Shown here: positions 1 through 7,669 of the stretch, piece after piece
Layout: the number at the start of each line of letters is the position of its first letter
Numbering within the stretch: position 1 is the first letter of the stretch
Assembly: GCA_021372615.1 (NCBI GenBank)
Contig: JAJFUB010000068.1
Span: 1 to 48,298, forward strand
Length of the DNA: 48,298 nt
From: a bacterium
GTDB taxonomy: Bacteria > Armatimonadota > Zipacnadia > Zipacnadales > UBA11051
Direction: 5' to 3'
Notes under the pieces: model-generated
Databases searched by the model: none
Told to the model about the DNA's origin: nothing
What the model saw: only the letters and a program-made list of their open reading frames with translations
Translations under genes and position numbers: made by a program

Positions 1-156
1 CAGGTCCGCCGCCGCGAAGCCGGCGGCGGGGCTGGGATCGGCGGAGATCACGATCGTCGCCGCCGGCGCGCCGTTCCGGGCTAAGGTGAACGTCCCCGCC
101 AGGGCCGTCGCCCCCGCCGCGAGCACTAGACACACAGTTGCCGCCAGTCGCCACAT
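1..156 (-). CDS. Secreted protein, N-terminal fragment (GH67N/DUF4838-like start)
   Basis: The first 52 codons of a protein that runs out of the window. A GGAGGTG ribosome site lies just upstream of the ATG. Residues 1-21 form a signal peptide (MWRLAATVCLVLAAGATALA) that predicts export. The next stretch, NGAPAATIVISADPSPAAGF followed by AAADL, resembles the start of the alpha-glucuronidase N-terminal (GH67N) or DUF4838 domain, where a 'dGkp.a.IVv...pspaerfAAeeL' pattern is usual. The export signal is seen directly. The family is inferred from about 30 residues and could be wrong. It diverges from the epimerase gene that follows. Confidence 0.7.
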   Translation of the reverse strand, partial: MWRLAATVCLVLAAGATALAGTFTLARNGAPAATIVISADPSPAAGFAAADL

Positions 157-261
157 GGGAAGCACCTCCGGGAGTTGGACGATGCCCGTACAATTGCCCG
201 CCACCTCAACCCTCTCCTGCCACCACACCCGCCCGCAAGCACGCCCGGGGCGAAAAAGGGC

Positions 262-290
262 TTGCCGAACGGCGACGCGGGGGGTAGTCT
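262..290 (+). promoter_or_regulatory. Candidate sigma70-type promoter for the epimerase gene
   Basis: TTGCCG and TAGTCT are separated by exactly 17 bases, and the predicted start of transcription falls about 40 bases before the epimerase ATG. The -10 is imperfect, so this is weaker than the other promoters called here. Confidence 0.45.
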
Positions 291-337
291 CAACGTCCGG
301 GGGGGCACGTGCAGAACCTCGAAGAGGACGGCCGAAC

Positions 338-1480
338 ATGCCTGAAGCGCGCACAGTATTCGTGACCGGCTGCGCCGGTTTCATCGCCTCCCATCTGGCC
401 GAGGCGTTGCTGGATCGTGGGGACGCCGTGGTGGGCCTGGACAACTTCGATCCGTACTACCCCCGCCCCGCCAAGGAGCGCAACCTGGACCTGCTCCGCC
501 CCCGGCCGGGCTTCGCCTTCTACGAGGGCGACCTGCGCGATGCCGACCTGCTGGGCCGCATCATGGCCGAGCACCACCCCACCGCGGTCGTGCACCTGGG
601 GGCGCTCGCGGGCGTGCGGCCGTCCGTGCAAGCTCCCGATCGCTACATGGATGTGAATGTCACCGGCACCGCCCGCCTGCTGTCGGCCGCGCAGGCGGCA
701 GGTGTCAGCCGCTTCGTCCTCGCCTCTTCCTCGTCGGTCTACGGGGGCGACAACGAGGTCCCATTCAGCGAGGACCAGCCCACGACCAGCCCCCTGTCCC
801 CCTACGCCGCTTCGAAGATCGCGGCAGAGGCCTGCTGCCACGCCTTCCACCATCTCTACAGCCTGCCGGTCGTCGCCCTGCGCTTCTTCACCGTCTACGG
901 CCCGCGCCAACGGCCAGACCTCGCCATCCACAAGTTCACCCACAAGATGCTGGCCGGGGAGCCCATCCAGCTTTTCGGCGACGGCAGCACCAGCCGCGAC
1001 TACACCTTCATCGCCGACATCGTGCGGGGCCTCATCGCGGCCCTGGAGAGCGACGTGGACTGGTCGGTCGTCAACCTGGGAGGACACCGTCCGGTCACGC
1101 TGAACGAACTGGTAGCGACCCTGGAGCGCGCCCTGGGGGTGGAGGCGATCATCGAGCGCCTGCCGATGCAGCCGGGGGACATGGTCCGCACCTGTGCCGA
1201 CGTGCGCAAGGCGAAGGCAGTGCTGGGGTGGGAGGCACAGGTCACGCTGGACGAGGGCCTGCGGCGCTTCGCCGAGTGGTACCGGACGGCAATGATGAAC
1301 GATGAATGGGAATGGGCGGTAGCAGACGATGGGCTGAAGCTCTACATCACCCTCGTCCGTCCGCCGTTTGACGTCCGTACTCCCCCAACTCGTGCCCCAG
1401 TTCCAGGAAGCGCACGACGTTGCGCGAGGCGCGCTCGGGCAGGGGATGCTCGTAGGGCCGGGCACAGGGGCACAGGATGA
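338..1480 (+). CDS. NAD-dependent sugar-nucleotide epimerase (UDP-glucuronate 4-epimerase-like)
   Basis: An extended short-chain dehydrogenase/reductase that should interconvert nucleotide sugars in the cytoplasm. The NAD-binding motif TGCAGFIASHL is at residues 10-20, the catalytic Tyr156 and Lys160 lie in SPYAASK, and YGPRQRPD at 187-194 is typical of UDP-glucuronate/UDP-glucose 4-epimerases. The start is the ATG preceded by AGAGGA; upstream in-frame codons read into non-family sequence. The family ends near residue 317 (FAEWYRT). The last ~63 residues are low-complexity and Arg-rich, begin at a repeat segment (1291-1306), and are antisense to the 3' end of the URO-D gene. I infer that the original stop was lost. 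The exact substrate cannot be told from sequence. Confidence 0.9.
   Translation: MPEARTVFVTGCAGFIASHLAEALLDRGDAVVGLDNFDPYYPRPAKERNLDLLRPRPGFAFYEGDLRDADLLGRIMAEHHPTAVVHLGALAGVRPSVQAPDRYMDVNVTGTARLLSAAQAAGVSRFVLASSSSVYGGDNEVPFSEDQPTTSPLSPYAASKIAAEACCHAFHHLYSLPVVALRFFTVYGPRQRPDLAIHKFTHKMLAGEPIQLFGDGSTSRDYTFIADIVRGLIAALESDVDWSVVNLGGHRPVTLNELVATLERALGVEAIIERLPMQPGDMVRTCADVRKAKAVLGWEAQVTLDEGLRRFAEWYRTAMMNDEWEWAVADDGLKLYITLVRPPFDVRTPPTRAPVPGSARRCARRARAGDARRAGHRGTG
1291..1306 (+). repeat. Short repeat shared with the rpsO-pnp intergenic palindrome
   Basis: The 16-base word AATGATGAACGATGAA occurs here and again at 32514-32529, about 31 kb away, inside a long imperfect palindrome. Here it lies at the junction between the conserved epimerase domain and its unusual C-terminal extension. 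Confidence 0.6.
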
Positions 1481-2456
1481 AGCCCCCACCCGGCTTGCCC
1501 TGCGCCATCGCCTCGCGCACCAGTCCCTCCACCAGCTCCAGTGATCCCCGCGCCAGGTCGTCGTACTGCACGTTGCCGATCAGGCACACCTCGCTGCCGA
1601 TGAGCCGCTTGGCCGCAGCCAGGTCCGTGTCCCCCATCGGCGGCGGCTCCAGCACATTGAGCCCGTGCAGTCCCATGTCGCGGAAAGCCTCGAGGAACTG
1701 CCACACTTTGCCGTGGGAGTGCACGATGATGAGCTTGTCGCTGTGTGCCCGGATGGTGGCGAAGAGCTGGCGGTCGTACTGGACGACGAACTCCTCGAAG
1801 TCGCGCGGCGACATCAGCGGCGGGACACAGTACTCCGGCCCGTTGAAGTAGACGACATCCACGGGCGACAGGCACACCTGGCGCACCTGGTCCATGATCC
1901 GGCGGAAGCACTCGGCGTAGAAACCGCGGAGCAGGTCGCGCTCGCGCACCGTCCACAGCGCCGCCGTCTCCTCGCCCAGGAAACCGGTGCAGCACGCCGG
2001 GTCCATCATGACCGCCTGAGTCGCGATGGCGTCGCCGTGGGTGGCCTGTGCGGCGACGACGGAAGACCAATCCAGCGGCGGCGGCACATAGGGGAGCGAC
2101 AGCCACTTCTCGACATCAGCCGGCTCGGCAATCCAGCGCTTGAGTTCGCCCCGCGCGCCCGGGCGGGTGACGCTCGTCAGCGACCCGGCAGGCGTCTCCA
2201 CGACGTGCTCCACCGCTCCACCCGCCAGGTCGCGCTGGTGCGTCTCCAGCGGCGTGGCGGTCAGCAGGAAGCCCACCGGCACACCCCACGACCAGAAGCT
2301 GTCGGCGTAGCGGCGGCAAGCCGCCATCACGGCGGCATAGCTGGGGTCGGTGGTGGTCGCCTCGGTCTCGTCGTACGGGTTGAGGAAGATGCTGACAGGG
2401 ACGCGGTCCGCTTGCCCGCACCGCAGCGCCGTGAGGACACGTTCGCGACTGGTCAT
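1347..2456 (-). CDS. Uroporphyrinogen decarboxylase (URO-D) domain protein
   Basis: A 369-residue protein of the URO-D/methyltransferase superfamily, which covers haem-pathway HemE and corrinoid-dependent methyltransferases (MtaA/CmuA type). The opening MTSRERVLTALRCGQADRVPV is the diagnostic N-terminus of the family. HSHGKVWQFLEAFRDMGLHG and a later LIGNV fit the usual 'H.cG....l..l.e.G.d.ln' core and the glycine loop. True HemE carries an N-terminal 'R.PGR.lpe.r' arginine motif that is absent, so a methyltransferase-type or unassigned role is more likely than haem synthesis. It lies 41 bases downstream of the ferredoxin-nitroreductase and is probably co-transcribed. Its final 134 bases overlap the tail of the convergent epimerase gene. 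Confidence 0.88.
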   Translation of the reverse strand: MTSRERVLTALRCGQADRVPVSIFLNPYDETEATTTDPSYAAVMAACRRYADSFWSWGVPVGFLLTATPLETHQRDLAGGAVEHVVETPAGSLTSVTRPGARGELKRWIAEPADVEKWLSLPYVPPPLDWSSVVAAQATHGDAIATQAVMMDPACCTGFLGEETAALWTVRERDLLRGFYAECFRRIMDQVRQVCLSPVDVVYFNGPEYCVPPLMSPRDFEEFVVQYDRQLFATIRAHSDKLIIVHSHGKVWQFLEAFRDMGLHGLNVLEPPPMGDTDLAAAKRLIGSEVCLIGNVQYDDLARGSLELVEGLVREAMAQGKPGGGFILCPCARPYEHPLPERASRNVVRFLELGHELGEYGRQTADGRG

Positions 2457-2497
2457 GTTGCTGCTCCAGTTACGGCGAAGCGCTACGCCGGTGCGAC

Positions 2498-3433
2498 CTA
2501 CAGCCACGTCACCTGTGCCGGCTTGCGCGGGGGCACCAACTGGTACTCCTCGGCCGGGTGGCCCACCACCAGCGCGTAGTACACCTCGTTCCCCTCCGGC
2601 ACGCCGACCTCGCGCGCCAGGCCGGGCAGGGCCTGCAGCGCCAGCGAGGCATAGGCCGTGATGCACGTCCCCAACCCGAGCGTCTCGGCGGCGAGCGCCA
2701 TCGCCAGCGTGGCGAAGGCACAGGCCGACTCCGGCAGCACCTCGTGCCGGGGGGCGTGGACCAGGATCACCGCCGGGGCATCGAAGAACAGCCGGTCGCG
2801 TCCGGCGTCTACGTTCTTGACGAACGACGGCACCGCTGCCAGGATGTGCTCGTGCATCCGGCCGGCCGCCCCTCCCCCGTCCAGCGCCCCTCCCCCGCCC
2901 AGTGCCGGCGTCTCGCCGGCCCCGGTCGCCGCCTTGGCCGGCGAGACGCCGGCACTGGGACTGCGGGGGCGGTCCGCGACGCCTTCGGCCAGTTCGGCTG
3001 CATAGCGCCGGTAGTGGCCCATGATCTGCTGGCGCAGGCCATCCAGGCGCGCCGGGTCGGTGATGACCACGAACTGCTGGCACTGGCAGTTCGCCCCCGT
3101 CGGCACCCACCGTGCCGCCTCGACCAGCCGCTCCAGGCCCTCCCGGCTCACCGGGTCGGGCCGGTAGCGCCGCACGGTGCGGCGCGACTGCAGCACGCTC
3201 AGCAGATCCTCCGCGCTGACCGCCGGCGGCCGGGGCAGGAAGCCACCCTCGTACTCGATCTCCGCCAGGCTCACGGCCCCCTCGGGGCAGACCGCCATGC
3301 AGTGCCCGCAGCCGATGCACGCCACGAAGCTGATCTTGATGGCCCCGCGCTTGTCGCGCACCATGTCTGTGGGGCAGGTGGCGATACACGCGCCACAATG
3401 GGTGCACTTCCGTTCATCTACCTCGAACCGCAC
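2498..3433 (-). CDS. Ferredoxin-nitroreductase fusion protein
   Basis: A 311-residue flavoenzyme with an N-terminal 2[4Fe-4S] ferredoxin. Cys10/13/16/20 and Cys39/42/45/49 form two classic clusters. A nitroreductase domain follows from about residue 78 (LSVLQSRRTVRRY is the FMN-binding start) to the end. Such fusions are common in anaerobes and accept electrons through the ferredoxin; the physiological substrate is unknown. The start is a GTG eight bases after GGAGG; no ATG lies in that position. Residues 158-179 (core SAGVSPAKAATGAGETPAL) are encoded by a 21-bp perfect inverted repeat and have no place in the family fold, so they look like an in-frame repeat insertion into a surface loop. 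A Gly-rich stretch follows. Confidence 0.9.
   Translation of the reverse strand: MRFEVDERKCTHCGACIATCPTDMVRDKRGAIKISFVACIGCGHCMAVCPEGAVSLAEIEYEGGFLPRPPAVSAEDLLSVLQSRRTVRRYRPDPVSREGLERLVEAARWVPTGANCQCQQFVVITDPARLDGLRQQIMGHYRRYAAELAEGVADRPRSPSAGVSPAKAATGAGETPALGGGGALDGGGAAGRMHEHILAAVPSFVKNVDAGRDRLFFDAPAVILVHAPRHEVLPESACAFATLAMALAAETLGLGTCITAYASLALQALPGLAREVGVPEGNEVYYALVVGHPAEEYQLVPPRKPAQVTWL
2900..2957. repeat. Perfect 21-bp inverted repeat inside the nitroreductase gene
   Basis: Arms 2900-2920 and 2937-2957 are exact reverse complements (CAGTGCCGGCGTCTCGCCGG and C), with a 16-base loop. It reads in frame through the gene. It has the form of a REP-like palindromic element rather than coding constraint. 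Confidence 0.9.
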
Positions 3434-3471
3434 GTCACGCACCTCCCGGTTCTTCCCGTGGCCGTAAGACC

Positions 3472-3488
3472 GCCGGCATCCTGCCGGC
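3472..3488. repeat. Small inverted repeat between nitroreductase and GT-C genes
   Basis: GCCGGC-ATCCT-GCCGGC lies in the 59-base gap between two co-directional genes. Its ATCCT centre matches the centre of the repeats at 17171-17231, which suggests a related element. Confidence 0.6.
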
Positions 3489-3492
3489 AGCA

Positions 3493-4830
3493 TCAATGCA
3501 TGATGTAGAACATCACCATGTACATGTGCACCATCACCGCCAGCACCAGCAACCCCAGCAGCCACAGGCCCACCCCCCAGGCGCGTGCCCGCGGCGACGG
3601 CAGCAACTCTCGCATCCCGGCCGCGAAGAGCAGACCCACGGTCGGCAGCGCATCCACGGCATACCGCCCGGCGTACAGGCCGGTGTTCCAGTCGTTCAGG
3701 ATAGCCTCGATGGCGATGACCCAGGCGGCCAGGATCCCCACGGCGCAGGCCAACAGCAGTGACTGGCGCGGGCTGGGGGGCCCCTCCGGTCCGGCGCGTC
3801 CGAGCAGGCCGCATCGCCGCCACGCTCCCATCGCGGCGGCCGCCAGCGGGGGCCCGAGGGCGAGAACCAGCACCACCATCGCCCCCCCGGCGCCGACGTC
3901 CCCCGCCATCAGCCAGTACGGCGTGAACGCCGTGAGCGGAACTCGGGTCAGCACGGTGCGCAGCAGCAGCCCGGCCGCGAACGGCGAGAAGAAGATCGTG
4001 GCGAAACCCTCACGGAGGTACTCGCGGCCGAGCACACGCTGGGGCATGAACTCGCCGAAGTTGTACCAGTTGTAGGCCAGCCAGCAGCCCACCAGCAGCA
4101 CCGCCGGCGCCAGGGCCGGCAGGGCCATCCGTAGCGCTGCCCGCCCTCCCCCCTGCTGCCGCGCGCGCAGCCATACGGCCACCGCGATGACCGGCACGAG
4201 CCACGCCGCCGTGATCTTGGCCAGCATCCCCAGTGCCACCGTCACACCCACTGCCAACCAGGGCCCCGTCCTTCCCTCCGCCGCCAACGCCCGGCGCAGC
4301 AGCAGCAGCGCCACCCCCGACGCTGCCAGCGACCCGGCGGTGTTGTTGACGTGCGAGGTCATCACCCAGTACATCGGCATCAGGGCCACGAAGCCGACCG
4401 CCGCCAGCGCCGTCGTGTCGTCGTCGGGCCACATCTCGCGGGCGCAGCGGGCAAAGGCCAGCAGGCCCACCAGCCCCAGCAGCAGGGATATCAGCTTCAG
4501 CGCCCGTTGGCCCGGCGGGGTCGCCAGGTCAGGGAGTACCTCAGAGGCCACCGCCAGGACCGCGTAGTACAGCGGCGGATGCTGCGCCTGCTCGGCCACG
4601 CGGGGATCATCCGGCGCGCCGAAGCGCGGCAGCACCGGCAGCTTGTGCTGACTGCGGAGCACCTGCACATACGCCAGGTGGTCGCACTCATCGGGGCCGC
4701 TCAGGGGCGGCAGGGCACGGATGTTCGCCAGCGCCAGGAGGATGTACAGCGCCGCCAGCACCGTCACCCCTCGGCGGTAGAGGCAGCGGGGCCGAGCGAC
4801 CATGGGCACAGGTGTGGGAGTGTCAGTCAT
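3493..4830 (-). CDS. Polytopic GT-C-like glycosyltransferase (ArnT/PMT_2 type)
   Basis: A 445-residue membrane protein with about ten hydrophobic helices. The first helix (residues ~23-40) is followed by the extracytoplasmic loop PPLSGPDECDHLAYVQVLRS. An acidic pair in this loop and a later EQAQHPPLYYAV are hallmarks of GT-C enzymes of the ArnT/dolichyl-phosphate-mannose mannosyltransferase kind, which use a lipid-linked sugar and transfer it on the outer face of the membrane. The acceptor is unknown. It stands first in a minus-strand run with the nitroreductase and URO-D genes, but nothing links their functions. A DUF2142-type membrane protein is the main alternative. Confidence 0.85.
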   Translation of the reverse strand: MTDTPTPVPMVARPRCLYRRGVTVLAALYILLALANIRALPPLSGPDECDHLAYVQVLRSQHKLPVLPRFGAPDDPRVAEQAQHPPLYYAVLAVASEVLPDLATPPGQRALKLISLLLGLVGLLAFARCAREMWPDDDTTALAAVGFVALMPMYWVMTSHVNNTAGSLAASGVALLLLRRALAAEGRTGPWLAVGVTVALGMLAKITAAWLVPVIAVAVWLRARQQGGGRAALRMALPALAPAVLLVGCWLAYNWYNFGEFMPQRVLGREYLREGFATIFFSPFAAGLLLRTVLTRVPLTAFTPYWLMAGDVGAGGAMVVLVLALGPPLAAAAMGAWRRCGLLGRAGPEGPPSPRQSLLLACAVGILAAWVIAIEAILNDWNTGLYAGRYAVDALPTVGLLFAAGMRELLPSPRARAWGVGLWLLGLLVLAVMVHMYMVMFYIMH

Positions 4831-4924
4831 AGGTGGATGCTGATCAGGGATGCTGACGCCTTCGTAGCTTCCCCGCCGCTCGCACCATACCTGCGTCCGC
4901 CCCGGCCGCCGCCTCAGAGGCAGC

Positions 4925-5075
4925 GCGGGCTTCCAGCCCGCCCCTGGCGGTCACGGGGACCCGAGCGCGCGTGGGGACACGCGCGCCCACGCGACGACGC
5001 CGGTAGTGCGGGCTTCCAGCCCGCCCCTGGCGGCGAGGGACCCGCCGCGCGCGTGAGGACACGCGCGCCCACGCG
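4925..5075. repeat. Tandem cluster of two palindromic repeat families
   Basis: The 320-base gap between the GT-C gene and the nucleotidyltransferase holds no gene. It contains two copies (4925-4950, 5008-5033) of a 26-base unit beginning GCGGGCTTCCAGCCCGCCCC. These alternate with two copies (4965-4993, 5047-5075) of a 29-base unit of the form GCGCGCGTG-G/A-GGACACGCGCG. The 29-base unit recurs without change at 46398-46426. Both units can fold as hairpins. Confidence 0.85.
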
Positions 5076-5151
5076 GCGCCTGCGCCCACGAAGGACTCGC
5101 CCGCCTCACCGCCGAACTAGTCAGGCCGCTCTCCCCCGGAGGTTCCTGGCT

Positions 5152-6189
5152 TTGAAGGGTGTCATACTGGCTGCAGGCAAGGGCACACGGATGCTGCCGC
5201 TCACACAGCGGCGGCCCAAGCCCCTGGTGCCGGTCCTGGACCGGCCCATGATTGATCACATCATCCTCGGCGCCCGCGACGCCGGCGTGGACCACCTCGC
5301 GCTCGTGATTGACTACATGGGGGAGATGATCCAGGAGCGTTACGGCGATGGCAGCGCCCTGGGCCTGCGGATCGACTACATCTGGCAGGAGGGCGCCCGG
5401 GGCACCGGCGCCGCCACGCTGCTGGCCGCCGACTTCGTGGGCGATGAGCCCTTCTTCCTGTCGTGGGGCGATATCATTGTGGCGCCCGAGACCTACGCCA
5501 ACGTCCTGCGCGTCTGGCATGAGGAGCAGCCGGCGGCCATCCTGAGCCTCAACTGGGTGCCGGACCCCTGGGAGGGCGCCGCTGTCTATGTGGATGAGGC
5601 CGGCTACATCGAGCGCATTGTGGAGAAGCCCCCCAAGGGCTCATCCACCACGCACTACAACAACGCCGGCATATTCATGCTCGGGCCTGATGTCTTCGAG
5701 GTTCTGCGCCAGTGCCCCATCTCACCGCGCGGGGAGGTCGAGTTCCCGGACGCGATCAAGGCGATGATGGCCCAGCAGCGGCGCATCCGCGGCCTGGAGG
5801 TCATCGGCTACTGGTCGGACGTGGCCCGACCGTCGGCGGTGCTGGACCTCAACAGCACCATCGTCAACCACCGCAGCTCGGACGGGATCATCATCTCGCC
5901 GGGGGCGCAGGTGGACCCGGCCGCGACGCTGATGGCACCGGTGTTCATCGGGCGTGGCTGCCGGGTCGGCGCGGCCACGCTGGGGCCGGAAGTCACGTTG
6001 GGGGCGGACACGCTGGTGGGCGATGGCGCCGTACTGCGGCGCGTGGCGACGTTTGGCGGCAATCGCCTCGGTGAGGGCTGTCATCTGGAGAACGTGGTCG
6101 TGGAGGAGCGTGTGGCTCTCGGTGGGGTGAGCCTGTCGGGCACGGCAGAGACGCCGGAGGCTATCCCGACGCCCGGGCATCCCGGTTAG
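5152..6189 (+). CDS. Sugar-1-phosphate nucleotidyltransferase with left-handed beta-helix tail
   Basis: A 345-residue enzyme that should join a sugar 1-phosphate to an NTP, supplying nucleotide sugars to the glycosyltransferases nearby. The start is a TTG nine bases after GGAGG and gives the exact family N-terminus, LKGVILAAGKGTRMLPLTQRRPKP (the G-x-G-T-R-x5-T...PK pyrophosphorylase motif). SWGDIIV at ~102-108 supplies the metal-binding Asp, and EKPP and NAGIF are later family motifs. From about residue 245 the protein has hexapeptide-like repeats (ISPGAQVDPAATLMAPVFIG...), a left-handed parallel beta-helix as in GlmU-like or Glc-1-P thymidylyltransferase-like proteins. The nucleotide and sugar cannot be decided. 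The 3' end overlaps the convergent small membrane protein by 29 bases. Confidence 0.9.
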   Translation: MKGVILAAGKGTRMLPLTQRRPKPLVPVLDRPMIDHIILGARDAGVDHLALVIDYMGEMIQERYGDGSALGLRIDYIWQEGARGTGAATLLAADFVGDEPFFLSWGDIIVAPETYANVLRVWHEEQPAAILSLNWVPDPWEGAAVYVDEAGYIERIVEKPPKGSSTTHYNNAGIFMLGPDVFEVLRQCPISPRGEVEFPDAIKAMMAQQRRIRGLEVIGYWSDVARPSAVLDLNSTIVNHRSSDGIIISPGAQVDPAATLMAPVFIGRGCRVGAATLGPEVTLGADTLVGDGAVLRRVATFGGNRLGEGCHLENVVVEERVALGGVSLSGTAETPEAIPTPGHPG

Positions 6190-6397
6190 CGTTCGCGTCG
6201 GACGAGGAGACGGCGGCGGGGCGGCCTGGCAGATGGTAGAGCCGTGAGCCGCGCTGGGCCTCCATGTAGCGGTCCGCGCTGCCCCCGACGAGCACGGCGG
6301 CTACGGCGCACAGCCCGAGCAGGACAAACGGCACCAACAGCAAGATCCACACGATAGGCCTCCCAGATCGGCGCTGTACACCGTAGCCATCGTCCAT
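6161..6397 (-). CDS. Possible small single-pass membrane protein
   Basis: A 78-residue frame with a clear membrane segment (IVWILLLVPFVLLGLCAVAA) preceded by basic residues (QRRSGR), consistent with an N-in orientation and a soluble tail. No family is recognised. There is no convincing ribosome site; a GTG three codons upstream (6406) is an alternative start. It overlaps the 3' end of the nucleotidyltransferase and is divergent from the membrane protein gene that begins at 6437. The hydrophobic pattern argues for a real gene, while the missing ribosome site argues against it. Confidence 0.45.
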   Translation of the reverse strand: MDDGYGVQRRSGRPIVWILLLVPFVLLGLCAVAAVLVGGSADRYMEAQRGSRLYHLPGRPAAVSSSDANANRDARASG

Positions 6398-6436
6398 ATC
6401 GGCCACTCACACGTGCAACTTGAGGGGAGAACTGCC

Positions 6437-7669
6437 TTGAGCGACTACAAACCGCCCGTTCTCATGCCGATGAACATCGCCGACATCCTCGACGCCTCGG
6501 TGCGGCTGTACCGGAGCAACTTCGGACCGTTCATGGCCATCATCGCCATCGTCTACGTGCCGATGGCTCTGTTCCAGGTGCTGCTGGCCTTCGCGATGGG
6601 GCGGACGATGGAGACGATGGCGGGAAGCTCGACCATGCCCTCGACTGGGAGCTTCATCGCCATGGGGGGGGCGTACGCGGGGCTGCTGCTCATCAATGTA
6701 CTGGCTGTGCCGCTGGCGCAGGGCGCGCTGAGCGTCGCCGTGTCGCGGCGCTACCTGGGCTACCCGGCCACGGTGGCGGACGCCTACGGCACCATCGGGG
6801 CGCGCTGGGGGGCGCTGATTGCAGCGGTGTTGCTGGTGGGGCTTGCCGCGGGCGCCGGCATGCTCCTGTGCATCGTGCCTGGCATCTACCTGGGCATCAT
6901 GTGGATGTTCGTCACGCCGATCATTGCCATCGAGGGGCTCTCCGTGATGGAGGCCCTACGCCGCAGTTGGGACCTTGTGACCGGAGAGTGGTGGCGCTGC
7001 TTCAGCACCTACCTGCTGCTCAGTCTGCTGGTGGTTCTTGTCAGCGGCGCCATCTCGTGGCCGGTCAGTGGCCTGTCCGCCGCGCTGATGACCGAGAAGC
7101 ACATGGCGCTGGCCCAGGCGCTCTCGACGGGCATCAGCACCGCGGTGAGCATCGTCGTGCAACCCGTGCTCATCATCGGGCTGGTGCTGCTGTACTACGA
7201 CATGCGGGTCCGCAAGGAGGGCTTCGACCTGTACGTGCTGGCCCAGGCCATGAACGTTCCGGCCGAGCAGGTGCCGACATACGAGACCTACGTCAAGACG
7301 CCGGAGGTGACCGGCTATGGGGCGCCGGGTGCCCCGCCCGGCGTGTCGCCGGAGCTGGTCGAGTATGCCCGCCAGGCCAAGGCGGCCGCCATGCCCTACG
7401 AGGAGGCCTATCGCGAACTCATCGCGGGAGGCTGGGACGCCACGCTGTTGGACCGCGATCTGCCGCTGGCATGGACCGAGGGGGAGCCGCCTGCCCCGCC
7501 TGTGGCGCCGCCTCCGGTCGCCTTCCCGCCTGTTGTCTTCCCAACGGCCGAACCGTCGCCGGAGCCGCCACCGGACCAGGCCCCCGAGCCGCCGCCGGCC
7601 ACGAGCCCTGGCATTGACCCCTTCTCACCGGATGCACCTACTTCAGATCACACTTCGGAGCAACCCTAG
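6437..7669 (+). CDS. YciC/GdpP-membrane-domain-like polytopic protein with Pro-rich tail
   Basis: A 410-residue integral membrane protein. The start chosen is a TTG seven bases after GAGGGGAG; a GTG at 6413 lacks such a site. The N-terminus NIADILDASVRLYRSNFGPF, then six to seven hydrophobic helices and the conserved 'PGIYLGIMWMFVTPIIAIEG' plus 'EALRRSWDLVTGEWWR' segments, match the glycerophosphodiesterase-membrane-domain/YciC-like family, whose role is unknown. After the last helix (VLIIGLVLLYYDMRVRKEG, with the family's D-x-R ending) comes a cytoplasmic region of ~150 residues. It includes a short helical domain (~300-345) and a Pro/Ala-rich, probably disordered end. Its stop codon abuts the ATG of the RNase H gene, so the two are translationally coupled. 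Confidence 0.88.
   Translation: MSDYKPPVLMPMNIADILDASVRLYRSNFGPFMAIIAIVYVPMALFQVLLAFAMGRTMETMAGSSTMPSTGSFIAMGGAYAGLLLINVLAVPLAQGALSVAVSRRYLGYPATVADAYGTIGARWGALIAAVLLVGLAAGAGMLLCIVPGIYLGIMWMFVTPIIAIEGLSVMEALRRSWDLVTGEWWRCFSTYLLLSLLVVLVSGAISWPVSGLSAALMTEKHMALAQALSTGISTAVSIVVQPVLIIGLVLLYYDMRVRKEGFDLYVLAQAMNVPAEQVPTYETYVKTPEVTGYGAPGAPPGVSPELVEYARQAKAAAMPYEEAYRELIAGGWDATLLDRDLPLAWTEGEPPAPPVAPPPVAFPPVVFPTAEPSPEPPPDQAPEPPPATSPGIDPFSPDAPTSDHTSEQP

Noticed and set aside
2457-3407. Upstream extension of the URO-D frame to 686 residues
   Set aside because: The extension is the out-of-frame shadow of the nitroreductase gene, and family similarity starts exactly at the ATG at 2456.
4831-5151. Possible Arg-rich small genes in the repeat cluster
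   Set aside because: The frames arise from the repeated palindromes and have no ribosome site.
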